The translations under genes were made by a program, and so were the position numbers. The notes below the pieces were generated by a model. It was given only the letters and a program-made list of their open reading frames with translations. It was not told where the DNA came from and made no database searches. This document shows, piece after piece, positions 1 through 8,311 of a DNA stretch of 64,000 nt; positions within the stretch are counted from its first letter, which is position 1; every line of letters starts with the position of its first letter. The stretch is from an uncultured Colwellia sp. (GTDB lineage Bacteria; Pseudomonadota; Gammaproteobacteria; Enterobacterales; Alteromonadaceae): the NCBI GenBank assembly GCA_913061475.1, contig CAJXUN010000004.1, forward strand, positions 62,001 through 126,000, in the 5' to 3' direction.

Positions 1-36
1 TCTAAAGAATATTTCTTACTTATTATAATTTAAATG

Positions 37-80
37 AAGTGAATTAAGCTTATGTAATAGGCTTAATTCACTTTTTATTT
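37..80 (+). terminator. Intrinsic terminator of a gene left of the window
   Basis: A perfect 13-bp stem (37-49 with 61-73) closes an 11-nt loop and is followed by TTTATTT. The T-rich side points to transcription from the left. I see no gene between it and 231. Confidence 0.75.
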
Positions 81-230
81 ATCAACCTGAGGTAATGGCA
101 TTGGCTATATAGACGTTCAGCAAGTAAGGGCAAGCAGCCAAAGGTGATAAATGACTTTAGGAAAAGGCTAAGGCATGAAAATATTATTGGCTCTATAGAT
201 TAGACCTTTACTCATCAATACTAAAAATAA

Positions 231-683
231 CTAATGTGGCAGGTTAAATTTTACCGATTTTAAAATTCGTAAACCTTGTTCCAATTGCACTGTGTTTTTG
301 AATTCGATTAACATCGAAAAACCTATTTCTCCTGAGACTGTTGGTATAGTTAGTGCCATTTTTTTGTCTTGTATTAATAACTTTCCGTCATGGCCGTCAA
401 TAATGACGGCTTCGCTAGTCGCTTGGGTTAAGTCATTAAATTTTGATGAATACCTGCCTAAATCATAAGTTAGCGTGATATTTTCCTGCTCTAATTGACC
501 GGCGATTGAGTCTAAAGCGAGGACATCAATAGGAGTTAAGCTTGTTGGCCGTTGAAAGCATAACTGACTCTTTGGACAAAATTCGACCCAGCTATCAAGT
601 TGTGAACTATCGTTGCTATTTGAATAGCTTGCATAACATAATGCAATTAAACATAAGATTAAAACTGCTTTAGCAAATTGCAT
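231..683 (-). CDS. Small exported or membrane-anchored protein, unknown
   Basis: About 150 residues. The N-terminus (MQFAKAVLILCLIALCYA) is a single hydrophobic segment, so the protein is probably secreted or held in the inner membrane by an uncleaved signal anchor. I chose the ATG at 683 over a GTG at 707, because the ATG-initiated protein begins directly with the signal-like segment and a GGA lies about 9 nt upstream. Two cysteines sit in the motif CPKSQLCF and could form a disulfide outside the cytoplasm. I recognise no family. It lies on the same strand as the PEP-CTERM protease, with about 70 nt between them, so the two may share a transcript. That link is inference. Confidence 0.6.
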   Translation of the reverse strand: MQFAKAVLILCLIALCYASYSNSNDSSQLDSWVEFCPKSQLCFQRPTSLTPIDVLALDSIAGQLEQENITLTYDLGRYSSKFNDLTQATSEAVIIDGHDGKLLIQDKKMALTIPTVSGEIGFSMLIEFKNTVQLEQGLRILKSVKFNLPH

Positions 684-756
684 TATAAATCCGTCAGGCA
701 CCAACACTTGTTACTTAGCTTACTATAACAAGCGCTGGATTACCGAATTACATTTA

Positions 757-1419
757 CTATTTTCTTTTTACGCCATTTTTTAACAAAAGGCTAAAAGAGA
801 GTAAAAGTAGTGCTAAGGTACTTGGTTCCGGAACCGGTAATGGTGTGCTAGCTGTTGCGACAATTAATACGGGATTAATATTAATCCAAAAGCTGAGTCC
901 GTCAGTTTGTACTAAAGAACTTGCACGAATGGTTGCAACTTCTTGGTCTGTTAACGTGGTATCGCTATTTAGTGATGGGTTCATTAGGCCACCAGTACGG
1001 TGGTCCAAACCTAAGTTATGCGCTAACTCGTGGGCTAATATTTCACTACCAAAACTGCCAGCGGCAAAAACTGATTCAACAACAAAATCATTACCGGGAA
1101 ATTCGCCACAGCCAACAATGCCAGTGTTAAATCCACCACAGGCGTCGACAGTGTCAACAAAATAAAAGTTAACGATATTAGCTCCACCAATATGCAAGTT
1201 AAATAACTGATTAACTTCGGCATCAGTTGTGATGTCTAATAAGTTAGGAAAAACTAATTCAGACGACGCACCAATGCGTATATCGATGGGGATATTGGCA
1301 AAACTTGATTGGGAAAATATAGCATCTAGCGCAGCTTCATCGGTGGTAATAAAACCGGCTTTAGCATGGGATACAATTAATAATCCAAGGGTTAATACTA
1401 ACGATTTTAATACGTTCAC
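757..1419 (-). CDS. PEP-CTERM-anchored metzincin-like zinc protease
   Basis: 220 residues. A signal peptide covers about residues 1-21. The zinc site HELAHNLGLDH (His130, Glu131, His134, His140) fits the metzincin pattern HExxHxxGxxH, and Met146 in GGLMNPSLN is placed as a Met-turn. The C-terminus carries PEPS (197-200), a hydrophobic helix and a basic tail, which is the PEP-CTERM sorting signal recognised by exosortase. Cysteines near 93-104 may form a disulfide. The start is GTG at 1419, supported by AAGGA about 7 nt upstream. Family knowledge suggests a peptidase processed by exosortase and released or held at the surface; the substrate is unknown. No exosortase gene is in the window. It is short for a secreted metzincin and has no obvious propeptide. 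Confidence 0.8.
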   Translation of the reverse strand: MNVLKSLVLTLGLLIVSHAKAGFITTDEAALDAIFSQSSFANIPIDIRIGASSELVFPNLLDITTDAEVNQLFNLHIGGANIVNFYFVDTVDACGGFNTGIVGCGEFPGNDFVVESVFAAGSFGSEILAHELAHNLGLDHRTGGLMNPSLNSDTTLTDQEVATIRASSLVQTDGLSFWININPVLIVATASTPLPVPEPSTLALLLLSFSLLLKNGVKRK

Positions 1420-1925
1420 AAGTATTCCTTTTTAATAGGTAAGTTACTGAGCTAATAAATTAGCCTTTAATTGTAAACTATTATGTAAGCAAAAAACATT
1501 CCGTAGTGTGCTTGTTTAATCAAAACAAACTGTTAGTTTTAGATATTCTGATTATTTAGTTAAAAGTGTTAAAAAACACGACAACAAACCGCTTGTTTCC
1601 TTCCGTGTTTGACGTCATAACAAACAGCTTCTATTTTAATAGCCGAAGAATTTCCCCTTGTAAAGATTAAACACATCACTATCAAACCATACACTATCAC
1701 ATCGGTTATAAAATAATCACTTAAAAGTAAAGTTTCGATGGGGGTCTAGGTGATATTGCTGTATAATGCGCGGCTTTATTATGATGACTGGTCAGATGTT
1801 TAATATTTTCATTTGCTTAGTTGTTAAAAATTACAGTATTAACTCTCATTAAAACTATCCGTTAGCGCTAAGGTGTTAGCGAAAACTGGTTAATGAGTTT
1901 AGTTAACGGAAAATAGGAATACCTT
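1420..1925. other. Divergent intergenic region between protease and ybiT
   Basis: 506 nt without a convincing ORF. A nested hairpin lies at 1574-1610 (AAACACG with CGTGTTT outside, AACAA with TTGTT inside). A perfect -10 hexamer TATAAT at 1762-1767 could serve ybiT, but I find no good -35 at the right distance. The remainder is AT-rich and probably holds both promoters. Confidence 0.45.
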
Positions 1926-3530
1926 TTGATCACTACATCGAACATTACTATGCAATTTGGCGCAGAGCCGTTATTTGAAAACATTTCGGCTAAATTTGGC
2001 AATGGTCACCGCTATGGTTTGATCGGCGCGAATGGCTGTGGCAAATCGACATTTATGAAAATACTGAGTGGTGATTTAGCACCAAGTTCAGGTAATGTAT
2101 CCGTAAGTACCGGCAACAAAGTCAGTACTTTGGGCCAAGATCAATTTGCTTTTGAAGCGCATAATGTTATTGATACGGTGATCATGGGTGATATGCCATT
2201 ATGGAAAGTTAAACAAGAAAGAGATGCCATTTACGCACAAGCTGAAATGAGCGAAGCTGATGGTATGCGTGTTGGCGACCTAGAGAGTCAATTTGCAGAA
2301 ATGGACGGTTACACCGCAGAAAGTCGTGCTGGTGAAATTTTACTTGAAGCCGGTATTGATGAGTCTTTTCATTACGGCTCAATGCAGCAAGTCGCTCCTG
2401 GTTGGAAACTGCGTGTTTTACTTGCTCAGGCATTATTTGCTAATCCAGATATTCTATTACTTGATGAGCCAACCAACAACTTAGATATTCATACTATCAG
2501 TTGGTTAGAAGGTGAGTTGAATAAACGTAAATGCACCATGATTATCATTTCTCATGATAGGCATTTCTTGAATTCTGTTTGTACCCATATGGCAGATATC
2601 GATTACGGTGAATTACGTATTTACCCGGGTAACTACGAGTTTTTCTTACAGCAATCAGCGCTGCTACGTGAACAGCTATTATCAGGTAATGTTAAAAAAG
2701 CCGAAGAAATTGCTGAGTTACAAGACTTTGTTAACCGTTTTGGTGCCAATGCATCAAAAGCGAAACAAGCCAGTTCTCGTGCTAAGAAAATGGATAAAAT
2801 TAAACTTGATGATGTTAAATCGTCAAGCCGTATTACGCCAAAAATTGCTTTTGCTCCAGGTAAAAAAATGCACCGCCAAGCATTGGAATTAGAAAACTTA
2901 AGCCACGGTTTTGATGGCAGTGTATTATTTGAAAAGGGAAACTTGCTACTAGAAGCAGGTGCCAAACTAGCAATTATCGGCGAAAATGGTGTCGGTAAAA
3001 CGACCTTGTTGCGTTGTTTAATGAGTGAGTTAGAGCATGTTGAAGGTGTGGTTAAATGGTCAGAAAATGCTTCAGTAGGGTATTGCCCACAAGATAGCGG
3101 GCGATTTTTTGATAATGATCTCACCTTAATGGATTGGATGTCTCAATGGCGTAGACCTTGTCATAATGATTTAAGCGTTCGTGGCATGTTAGGCCGTATG
3201 TTATTTACCGATGACGATGCCAATAAAAAAGCGCGTAACTGTTCAGGTGGTGAAAAGAATCGCTTGTTATTTGGTATGTTGATGATGGGTGATATTAATG
3301 TATTGATAATGGATGAGCCAACTAACCATATGGATATCGAAGCGATCGATGCCTTAAATAATGCCTTAAAAGACTTCGAAGGTACGTTAATCTTTGTCAG
3401 CCATGACCGCGAGTTTGTTTCAAGCTTAGCGACGCGGATCATTGATATTAAAGATAAAAAATTAATTGATTTTCAGGGCTCATTAGATGAATACCTTGAT
3501 AATCAAGCACAAGCAAAGAAAATCGCTTAA
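1926..3530 (+). CDS. ybiT: ABC-F family ATPase YbiT
   Basis: 534 residues, matching the length of E. coli YbiT (about 530) and very similar throughout. ABC-F proteins are soluble twin ATPases that bind the ribosomal E site and modulate translation; they do not transport. Domain 1 has Walker A GANGCGKS near 33-40 and Walker [14 protein letters not shown] charged linker follows (about 240-320). Domain 2 has Walker A GENGVGKT, signature SGGEKNR and Walker [13 protein letters not shown]. The start is a TTG at 1926: it aligns with the family N-terminus ([11 protein letters not shown]) and has AGGA about 8 nt upstream. It is monocistronic, with a long hairpin just downstream. Confidence 0.93.
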   Translation: MITTSNITMQFGAEPLFENISAKFGNGHRYGLIGANGCGKSTFMKILSGDLAPSSGNVSVSTGNKVSTLGQDQFAFEAHNVIDTVIMGDMPLWKVKQERDAIYAQAEMSEADGMRVGDLESQFAEMDGYTAESRAGEILLEAGIDESFHYGSMQQVAPGWKLRVLLAQALFANPDILLLDEPTNNLDIHTISWLEGELNKRKCTMIIISHDRHFLNSVCTHMADIDYGELRIYPGNYEFFLQQSALLREQLLSGNVKKAEEIAELQDFVNRFGANASKAKQASSRAKKMDKIKLDDVKSSSRITPKIAFAPGKKMHRQALELENLSHGFDGSVLFEKGNLLLEAGAKLAIIGENGVGKTTLLRCLMSELEHVEGVVKWSENASVGYCPQDSGRFFDNDLTLMDWMSQWRRPCHNDLSVRGMLGRMLFTDDDANKKARNCSGGEKNRLLFGMLMMGDINVLIMDEPTNHMDIEAIDALNNALKDFEGTLIFVSHDREFVSSLATRIIDIKDKKLIDFQGSLDEYLDNQAQAKKIA

Positions 3531-3545
3531 TTATTAAAACTTCAC

Positions 3546-3581
3546 CAGTGTTAAGTTCAATAACTCGTGAACTTAACACTG
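3546..3581 (+). terminator. Hairpin downstream of ybiT
   Basis: A perfect 14-bp stem (3546-3559 with 3568-3581) and an 8-nt loop start 16 nt after the ybiT stop. There is no T-run after it, so it is either a weak terminator or an RNA-stabilising hairpin. Confidence 0.5.
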
Positions 3582-3961
3582 ATTCACACCCGTAAGTTAT
3601 GGTAAATGTACTTTACTCATTAAATTCATCTTGTTGATAGCCAAACTTAATAGTTTGGTCATAATGTACTTTTGTTCAATTTTTTGGCTGAGATCCTTGG
3701 TTTATTTTAATTACCTAAGGTATCGTTTTTCAGTCAATAGACAGCTATTACCTTTCATTTTTACCTAAATCAACATATTGTACTCCGAGTCCTTATCTAG
3801 ACTCTCTACGCCTATCTATCGCTTTATATTTGTCAGTATTTCTTACACTTTTTGGTTTGAGCATTTTTCAATACCGCATAGGTTGTTGCTTTTTTGAACA
3901 ATTGTTGTTGTGGCGTAAAGCTTGCGTATTAAATCCAAACACTTATAAAAGGACTACACGG
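3582..3961. other. Intergenic region upstream of the PEP-CTERM/MdpB/Sel1 cluster
   Basis: 380 nt. It holds a short hairpin at 3641-3658 (CCAAACT/AGTTTGG). An in-frame extension of the next ORF begins at 3830 but lacks a ribosome binding site and a signal-like sequence. The region probably carries the promoter of the gene at 3962; I cannot place its hexamers with confidence. Confidence 0.4.
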
Positions 3962-4792
3962 ATGCGTAAAGTTATAAGATTTTGTTCTATTCTATGTGCG
4001 TTGATTTTTATTGCACCTACAGTTACAGCCACTTTAATTGCTTCAGATCTCACGATAACCGGTAATGTTGAATTCGACACTTTGCTGTCAGCTTCCGCTA
4101 CAGGTAACGCCAGTCAAAACGCGGATATGTCACTTGTTATTGGCGGCGCTACATCAAACACATCTATTGCTAATGTTACCCCTACGGGAGCCAATCCCTT
4201 AGGTGGCGTACTCACTGACTATGGCGATGGTGTAGGGGTGAGTGCTATCGGAAGCTCTACTGCTGGTGCTATTAGCGCAATTCCTGATTTTATTTTTGAT
4301 CTCGGCTTTTCGTTGAGTAATAGTTCGGCAACGGACAGCTATCAAGTCTTTTTTGAATTAGCGTTTTCAAATTTTGTAGATGCAGAAGGCTCAGACGCTT
4401 TTATTGATGCTGAAATTAACTTGTTTAATAGCTTACTTGCTGAAATGTTTTTTTCAGATTTAACGTCAGATACGGTTTTTGGTGATCAAAAAAATGGTAC
4501 TGCTTTGGCGACTAGCGGCGCGACATTAACTGATAGTGGCACATTTATTTTTGATATAACCTTAGCAGCAGGCGCGTCAGATAGCTTTTCTGCGGTATTA
4601 AAAATGGATGGTGGTGCCTTTGATAATTCGTCTTTATTTAATGCCCGCACTAGTGCTTTTATTAGTGTTATTGGTGCTGATAATTTAACCGGCGGACCAC
4701 AACCTCCTTCACAAGTGCCTGAGCCTAGTGTCTTTTTACTGTTTATTATTGCGATTACGTTATTACAGATTAAACGTCGAATGATTCGTTAA
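3962..4792 (+). CDS. PEP-CTERM sorting domain protein, surface or secreted
   Basis: 276 residues. I place the start at the ATG at 3962, which follows a good AAAAGGACTACACGG site and opens directly with a basic, hydrophobic signal peptide. The open frame extends 44 codons further upstream without these signals. The body is rich in Ser, Thr, Ala, Gly and Asp, as in many exported beta-rich surface proteins. The C-terminus has PEPS, a hydrophobic helix and the basic tail KRRMIR, which is the PEP-CTERM signal. Exosortase is expected to process it. The tail-collar protein starts about 25 nt after its stop, so the two are likely cotranscribed. The fold and function of the body are unknown. Confidence 0.75.
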   Translation: MRKVIRFCSILCALIFIAPTVTATLIASDLTITGNVEFDTLLSASATGNASQNADMSLVIGGATSNTSIANVTPTGANPLGGVLTDYGDGVGVSAIGSSTAGAISAIPDFIFDLGFSLSNSSATDSYQVFFELAFSNFVDAEGSDAFIDAEINLFNSLLAEMFFSDLTSDTVFGDQKNGTALATSGATLTDSGTFIFDITLAAGASDSFSAVLKMDGGAFDNSSLFNARTSAFISVIGADNLTGGPQPPSQVPEPSVFLLFIIAITLLQIKRRMIR

Positions 4793-4816
4793 TTTATTAT
4801 TTATCCATTAAGGAAA

Positions 4817-5530
4817 ATGAAAATGAAAACATTAAAAGTAATAAAGTTAAGCTGTATTTTAGGATTAAGTCTCACTGCGATAACAATGCCGATAAAAGCA
4901 TTTGCTTGTTCTTCACAACCTTATATTGGTGGAATGTGTGCTTTTGGTGGTAATTTTGCCATTCGAAGCTGGGCAAAAGCTGAAGGACAGCTACTCGCGA
5001 TTTCGAGTAATAACGCGTTATTTTCTCTTCTTGGTACGACTTATGGTGGCGATGGACGAACAACGTTCGGTTTACCCGATTTACGCGGACGCTCACCTAT
5101 CGGTCAGGGGCGTGGTCCAGGGCTTAGTGATTATCGTCTAGGTCAAAAGGGCGGAGCAGAAACTCATACCTTAAATGTTTTACAAATGCCGGCTCATAAT
5201 CATAGCGCAACAACCACAACGACCAATGCTGTTGACACTAGTGCTACAACGATAGCATTGCGTGCTTTGGCCTCGAGCAGCACAACTAACGTGCCGACTA
5301 ACGCAGTTTTAGCTAATAGCCCGAATCGAGAAAATATTTATAATAGTGGTGTACCTAATGTCGATATGGGTGCTGATGCGATTGCTTTAAGTTTAAGTGT
5401 TGATGTAAGTTCCACGTCAAGTACGGTGGTTAATAATAATGGTAGCAGTCAGGCTTTTAATATTCGCGGCCCTTACCTTTCGCTCACTTGGTTAATTGCC
5501 TTACAAGGTATTTTTCCTTCGCGCAGTTAA
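4817..5530 (+). CDS. Phage tail-collar domain protein, MdpB (microcystin-dependent protein) type, exported
   Basis: About 235 residues. After a signal peptide ending near FACS, the sequence YIGGMCAFGGNFAIRSW and then GQLLAISSNNALFSLLG, YGGDGRTTFGLPDLRGR is the classic phage tail-collar domain, followed by the family's PAHNH motif. Such proteins occur outside phages as exported proteins of unclear function, often named microcystin-dependent proteins. Two start codons are possible, ATG at 4817 and at 4823; AGGA at 4811 suits the second better (8-nt spacing). It sits between a PEP-CTERM protein and a Sel1 protein with very short gaps. There are no phage genes nearby, so I read it as a chromosomal surface protein, not a prophage remnant. 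Confidence 0.8.
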   Translation: MKMKTLKVIKLSCILGLSLTAITMPIKAFACSSQPYIGGMCAFGGNFAIRSWAKAEGQLLAISSNNALFSLLGTTYGGDGRTTFGLPDLRGRSPIGQGRGPGLSDYRLGQKGGAETHTLNVLQMPAHNHSATTTTTNAVDTSATTIALRALASSSTTNVPTNAVLANSPNRENIYNSGVPNVDMGADAIALSLSVDVSSTSSTVVNNNGSSQAFNIRGPYLSLTWLIALQGIFPSRS

Positions 5531-5544
5531 TTACGTTGGTAACA

Positions 5545-6534
5545 ATGACTAAATCAGTAATATATCACCAGAGTCAAGGCCGAGTAACTTTCGGCCTTGT
5601 ATATCTTATACTATTTATATTCCTTAAACCGCCTGCTTTTGCTAACGGCACTGACGATTGGGCAGGTCCATTGCACAACGCTCAGACATTACTCACAAAG
5701 CAAAAGTATCGAGCCGCATTAGTTGCCTTTAAAGAGCAAGCCAATTTAGAGAATGGCCTTGCTCAGTTTACGGTAGCGTTATTTTATGATTTGGGCTGGG
5801 GGATGACGCCACAACGACCAATAGCTTGTCAGTGGTATCAAAAAGCAGCACAAAATAATATGCCGGGTGCAATGCAGGCACTGGGCCAGTGCTTTCTTGA
5901 CGGACAAGGAGTTGAGCAAAACAAAATGCTGGCTTATCAATGGTTTTTAAAGGCATATGAGCACGGGATAGCTGAGGGGGCTTGTCAGGCAGGGGAGTTA
6001 TTACTCTCTGGCGATGGTGTTGACCTTGATGTGATTTCTGGGCAACGTCTCTGTTTTGAAGCTGCTCAACAAGGCGCTGTGAGCGCACAAAAAAAATTGG
6101 CACAGTGGTATTTCTATGGACAATACTTTCCTCAAGATTATCAGCAAGCTTTTAATTGGTTACAGCGGGTTGCTAGTATAAAAGCACCGAGTTCAGCTTA
6201 CCTTTTAGCCCAGTTTTATGATCAAGGTATTGGCATGGATGTTGATGAAAGTCAGGCCTTGCGTTGGTATGAAATCGCCGCATCTGGAAAGTATAAAAAG
6301 GCTTATATACCAACAGCTTTACTGTATTGGCAAAAGTTTACACAAGCAAAAAAGAACAAAAAACAGCTGTTAGCAAAAAGTTATTTGTGGGCAAAAATAT
6401 CATCAATCTCATCAGAGTTAGCAGAAGATCAAAACCTATCAAAGCAATTATTAGAGCAAGTTTTGTTGCAAATGCCAGTAAGTTGGCAGAACAGTTTAGA
6501 TACAAAAATCACGGATCATTTAGCCGTACTATAG
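5545..6534 (+). CDS. Sel1-like repeat (SLR) protein, exported or anchored
   Basis: 329 residues from the ATG at 5545, 14 nt after the stop of the tail-collar gene. An open extension to 5488 overlaps that gene and is less likely. The N-terminus is hydrophobic (FGLVYLILFIFLKPPAFA) and resembles a signal peptide or anchor. The rest consists of about five or six Sel1 repeats (for example AMQALGQCFLDGQGVEQNK and AYLLAQFYDQGIGMDVDES), TPR-like helix pairs that scaffold protein-protein contacts. Its position suggests a partner or assembly factor for the two upstream exported proteins. That role is inference; the repeats themselves are clear. Confidence 0.8.
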   Translation: MTKSVIYHQSQGRVTFGLVYLILFIFLKPPAFANGTDDWAGPLHNAQTLLTKQKYRAALVAFKEQANLENGLAQFTVALFYDLGWGMTPQRPIACQWYQKAAQNNMPGAMQALGQCFLDGQGVEQNKMLAYQWFLKAYEHGIAEGACQAGELLLSGDGVDLDVISGQRLCFEAAQQGAVSAQKKLAQWYFYGQYFPQDYQQAFNWLQRVASIKAPSSAYLLAQFYDQGIGMDVDESQALRWYEIAASGKYKKAYIPTALLYWQKFTQAKKNKKQLLAKSYLWAKISSISSELAEDQNLSKQLLEQVLLQMPVSWQNSLDTKITDHLAVL

Positions 6535-6673
6535 TCTTTAAAAATAGCGTTTAAAACTCAATTGCATTTTAATAACGAATGTTTACCTCAACGCAGATAC
6601 TCAGTGTTATCATGGCCTATATTTTACTTTATTTGATTAACGACTAAATGTTAATTTTATTTCCTAAGGCAGG

Positions 6674-7369
6674 ATGTCATTGAGCTTAGCCCATGCAAAG
6701 CCTGTTGATGATGATCCATCACTATTCGAACCACTCTTTGAATTAATTGCTAATGACGTTATTGATAAAGGCCACAGTATTCGTCCTTACGCTTTACCTG
6801 AAAATTTAACTTCGCTGTTATTACAACATATAACCGAGTTGCCAAAAGAAAATTTCAAGCGAGCAGGTATAGGTCGAGCCAAAGAACATACTATTAATGA
6901 CTTCATTCGCACTGATGAAATATGTTGGATAACCGGTAATAGTCATGCGGGCAATGCTTGGATTAAATGGGCAGTAGCACTACAGAACTATTTAAATAAA
7001 CGCCTATTTCTTGGTTTGTTTTCTTTTGAAAGTCATTTCTCTCATTACGCTAAGGGGGACTTTTATAAAAAGCATAAAGATGCTTTTAGAGGTGAAGATA
7101 ATCGAGTGTTATCTTTGGTGGTTTACTTGAATCCTAATTGGTCTGCCGATGATGGTGGTGAATTAGTCATTTATCCTGCCTACTCATCGTCGTCGATAAT
7201 TGTAGAACATAGTAAAATAACAGTAACTCCTAATTTTGGCACAATTGTGGTGTTTTTAAGTGAAGAATTTCCCCATGAAGTATTGCCGGCACTGCGTGAC
7301 CGTTATGCTATTGCTGGCTGGTTTCGTTTAAATACCAGTATTGCAAATAATATCGATCCCCCACGCTAA
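6674..7369 (+). CDS. 2-oxoglutarate/Fe(II)-dependent oxygenase (prolyl-4-hydroxylase-like)
   Basis: 231 residues. Iron ligands can be placed: His134 and Asp136 in KKHKDAF, His201 in FPHEVLP, and Arg210 as a candidate for the 2-oxoglutarate carboxylate. The segment LSLVVYLNPNWSADDGGELVIYP is typical of the family's double-stranded beta-helix. The enzyme should couple decarboxylation of 2-oxoglutarate to hydroxylation of a substrate, in related families often a protein side chain. There is no signal peptide, so it acts in the cytoplasm. ATG at 6674 follows AAGG at close spacing. It lies 139 nt after the Sel1 gene and 45 nt before an unknown gene. The target is unknown; the neighbouring exported proteins are only a possibility. 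Confidence 0.8.
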   Translation: MSLSLAHAKPVDDDPSLFEPLFELIANDVIDKGHSIRPYALPENLTSLLLQHITELPKENFKRAGIGRAKEHTINDFIRTDEICWITGNSHAGNAWIKWAVALQNYLNKRLFLGLFSFESHFSHYAKGDFYKKHKDAFRGEDNRVLSLVVYLNPNWSADDGGELVIYPAYSSSSIIVEHSKITVTPNFGTIVVFLSEEFPHEVLPALRDRYAIAGWFRLNTSIANNIDPPR

Positions 7370-7414
7370 TGTTAGCTAATACGAAAACAAAGTTATATCA
7401 CGGGAGAATTATCG

Positions 7415-7897
7415 TTGGCTAAGTTAGTTAAATCGCCTAAAAAGCTTCATGTCATGAGTGATCTAACTGAAGTTAACCAAGAACTACTCCCTTTGAAAGC
7501 CTTAGCTGACAGAGAGCTCGCCTCTATTTATGGTTTAACCGGCATGGTATATACCCCGTATATCGACGAATATATGCAGGTTAGTATCAAAAAAGCGGCG
7601 ATATTAGCCTGCTTAAAAGCACAGGGCTATTTACCTCTGTCAGAAGTTGAAGTGATTAGTGTTGAGCTAGATTTGTTACACAAAAGAGCGAGAAGTAATG
7701 CTGTATTTGAGTATCAAGGTAACGAATATAGGCGGCGTTTTTCACCGTTAAAACTCAGTAAGTCAGGTAAGAATGTACAAAAGTGGGCTAAATTTTGGCT
7801 TTTACAGATGCCCAATGGCAAAATTGATCCAAATTGGGAACGGCAAGTGCGAGAGATTTGGCCGGCCTATTTTTTGATTCGAACCATTGACTTATAG
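7415..7897 (+). CDS. Hypothetical cytoplasmic protein
   Basis: 160 residues, basic, with no signal peptide or membrane segment. The start is probably the TTG at 7415, which has GGGAGAA 6-7 nt upstream; an in-frame ATG at 7454 has no such site. I recognise no family. Visible features are a helical first half (LPLKALADRELASIYGL) and a Trp- and Arg-rich C-terminus (WAKFWLL, NWERQVREIWPAYF). It lies 45 nt downstream of the oxygenase and is probably cotranscribed. A hairpin with a T-rich tail lies 330 nt downstream, beyond a MITE-like insertion. Confidence 0.6.
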   Translation: MAKLVKSPKKLHVMSDLTEVNQELLPLKALADRELASIYGLTGMVYTPYIDEYMQVSIKKAAILACLKAQGYLPLSEVEVISVELDLLHKRARSNAVFEYQGNEYRRRFSPLKLSKSGKNVQKWAKFWLLQMPNGKIDPNWERQVREIWPAYFLIRTIDL

Positions 7898-7927
7898 TCT
7901 TTGTCAGCTGCTTTCCATTTGCTTATA

Positions 7928-8192
7928 TATACCCGTTATACTTGAAGATGCAATTTCAGAGTTAAGCTAGGAAGTCAGGCCAAGGCGCGATATCTAGATA
8001 ATGGTTATTCCCTTATCAAGTATGTCAACGCAGGACTGATTTTATAACTTAGCTCCCTACGGGCAAGCCTATAAAGGGTCATCTCCAGCGTTATTGATGT
8101 TGACAATAGAATAACTATTCACTTCAATCAATCTCTTGCAGCTAACCCTTCCCGATTTGCTGAAACCTGCCTCTTCAGGTGAAACGGGTATA
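7928..8192. mobile_element. MITE-like element, family A (CCCGTT ends)
   Basis: 265 bp with imperfect inverted ends: 7928-7951 and the complement of 8169-8192 match at 20 of 24 positions, starting TATACCCGTT. The flanking TA on each side fits a TA target duplication, as left by IS630/mariner-type transposases. There is no ORF inside. The interior stretch 8000-8019 (AATGGTTATTCCCTTATCAA) recurs with one change at 47039-47058 in an element with different ends. Confidence 0.7.
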
Positions 8193-8230
8193 TTGTAAAT
8201 ACTATCAACTTTACGGATGTGAAAGCGCGC

Positions 8231-8268
8231 AAGATGTGAAAATCACTTATCTTCACATCTTTAATTTT
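8231..8268 (+). terminator. Intrinsic terminator (+)
   Basis: A 10-bp perfect stem (8231-8240 with 8252-8261) is followed by TTAATTTT. It suits the plus-strand transcript of the oxygenase and hypothetical genes, separated from them by the MITE-like element. It also sits 3' of acuI, but the T-tail is on the plus side. Confidence 0.6.
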
Positions 8269-8311
8269 AGGCGAGTAGGCTTATAAAGTTAGCTCATACG
8301 GTCTGGTTATT

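Noticed and set aside
845-1435. Plus-strand ORFs across the PEP-CTERM protease
   Set aside because: Shadows of the minus-strand gene: no ribosome sites, no family features, while the minus frame has a zinc site and a sorting signal.
3830-3961. 44-codon N-terminal extension of the PEP-CTERM protein
   Set aside because: No ribosome site at its start; the ATG at 3962 has one and begins directly with the signal peptide.
4817-5530. Prophage tail remnant
   Set aside because: The tail-collar domain alone suggests phage, but the protein has a signal peptide and no phage genes lie nearby.
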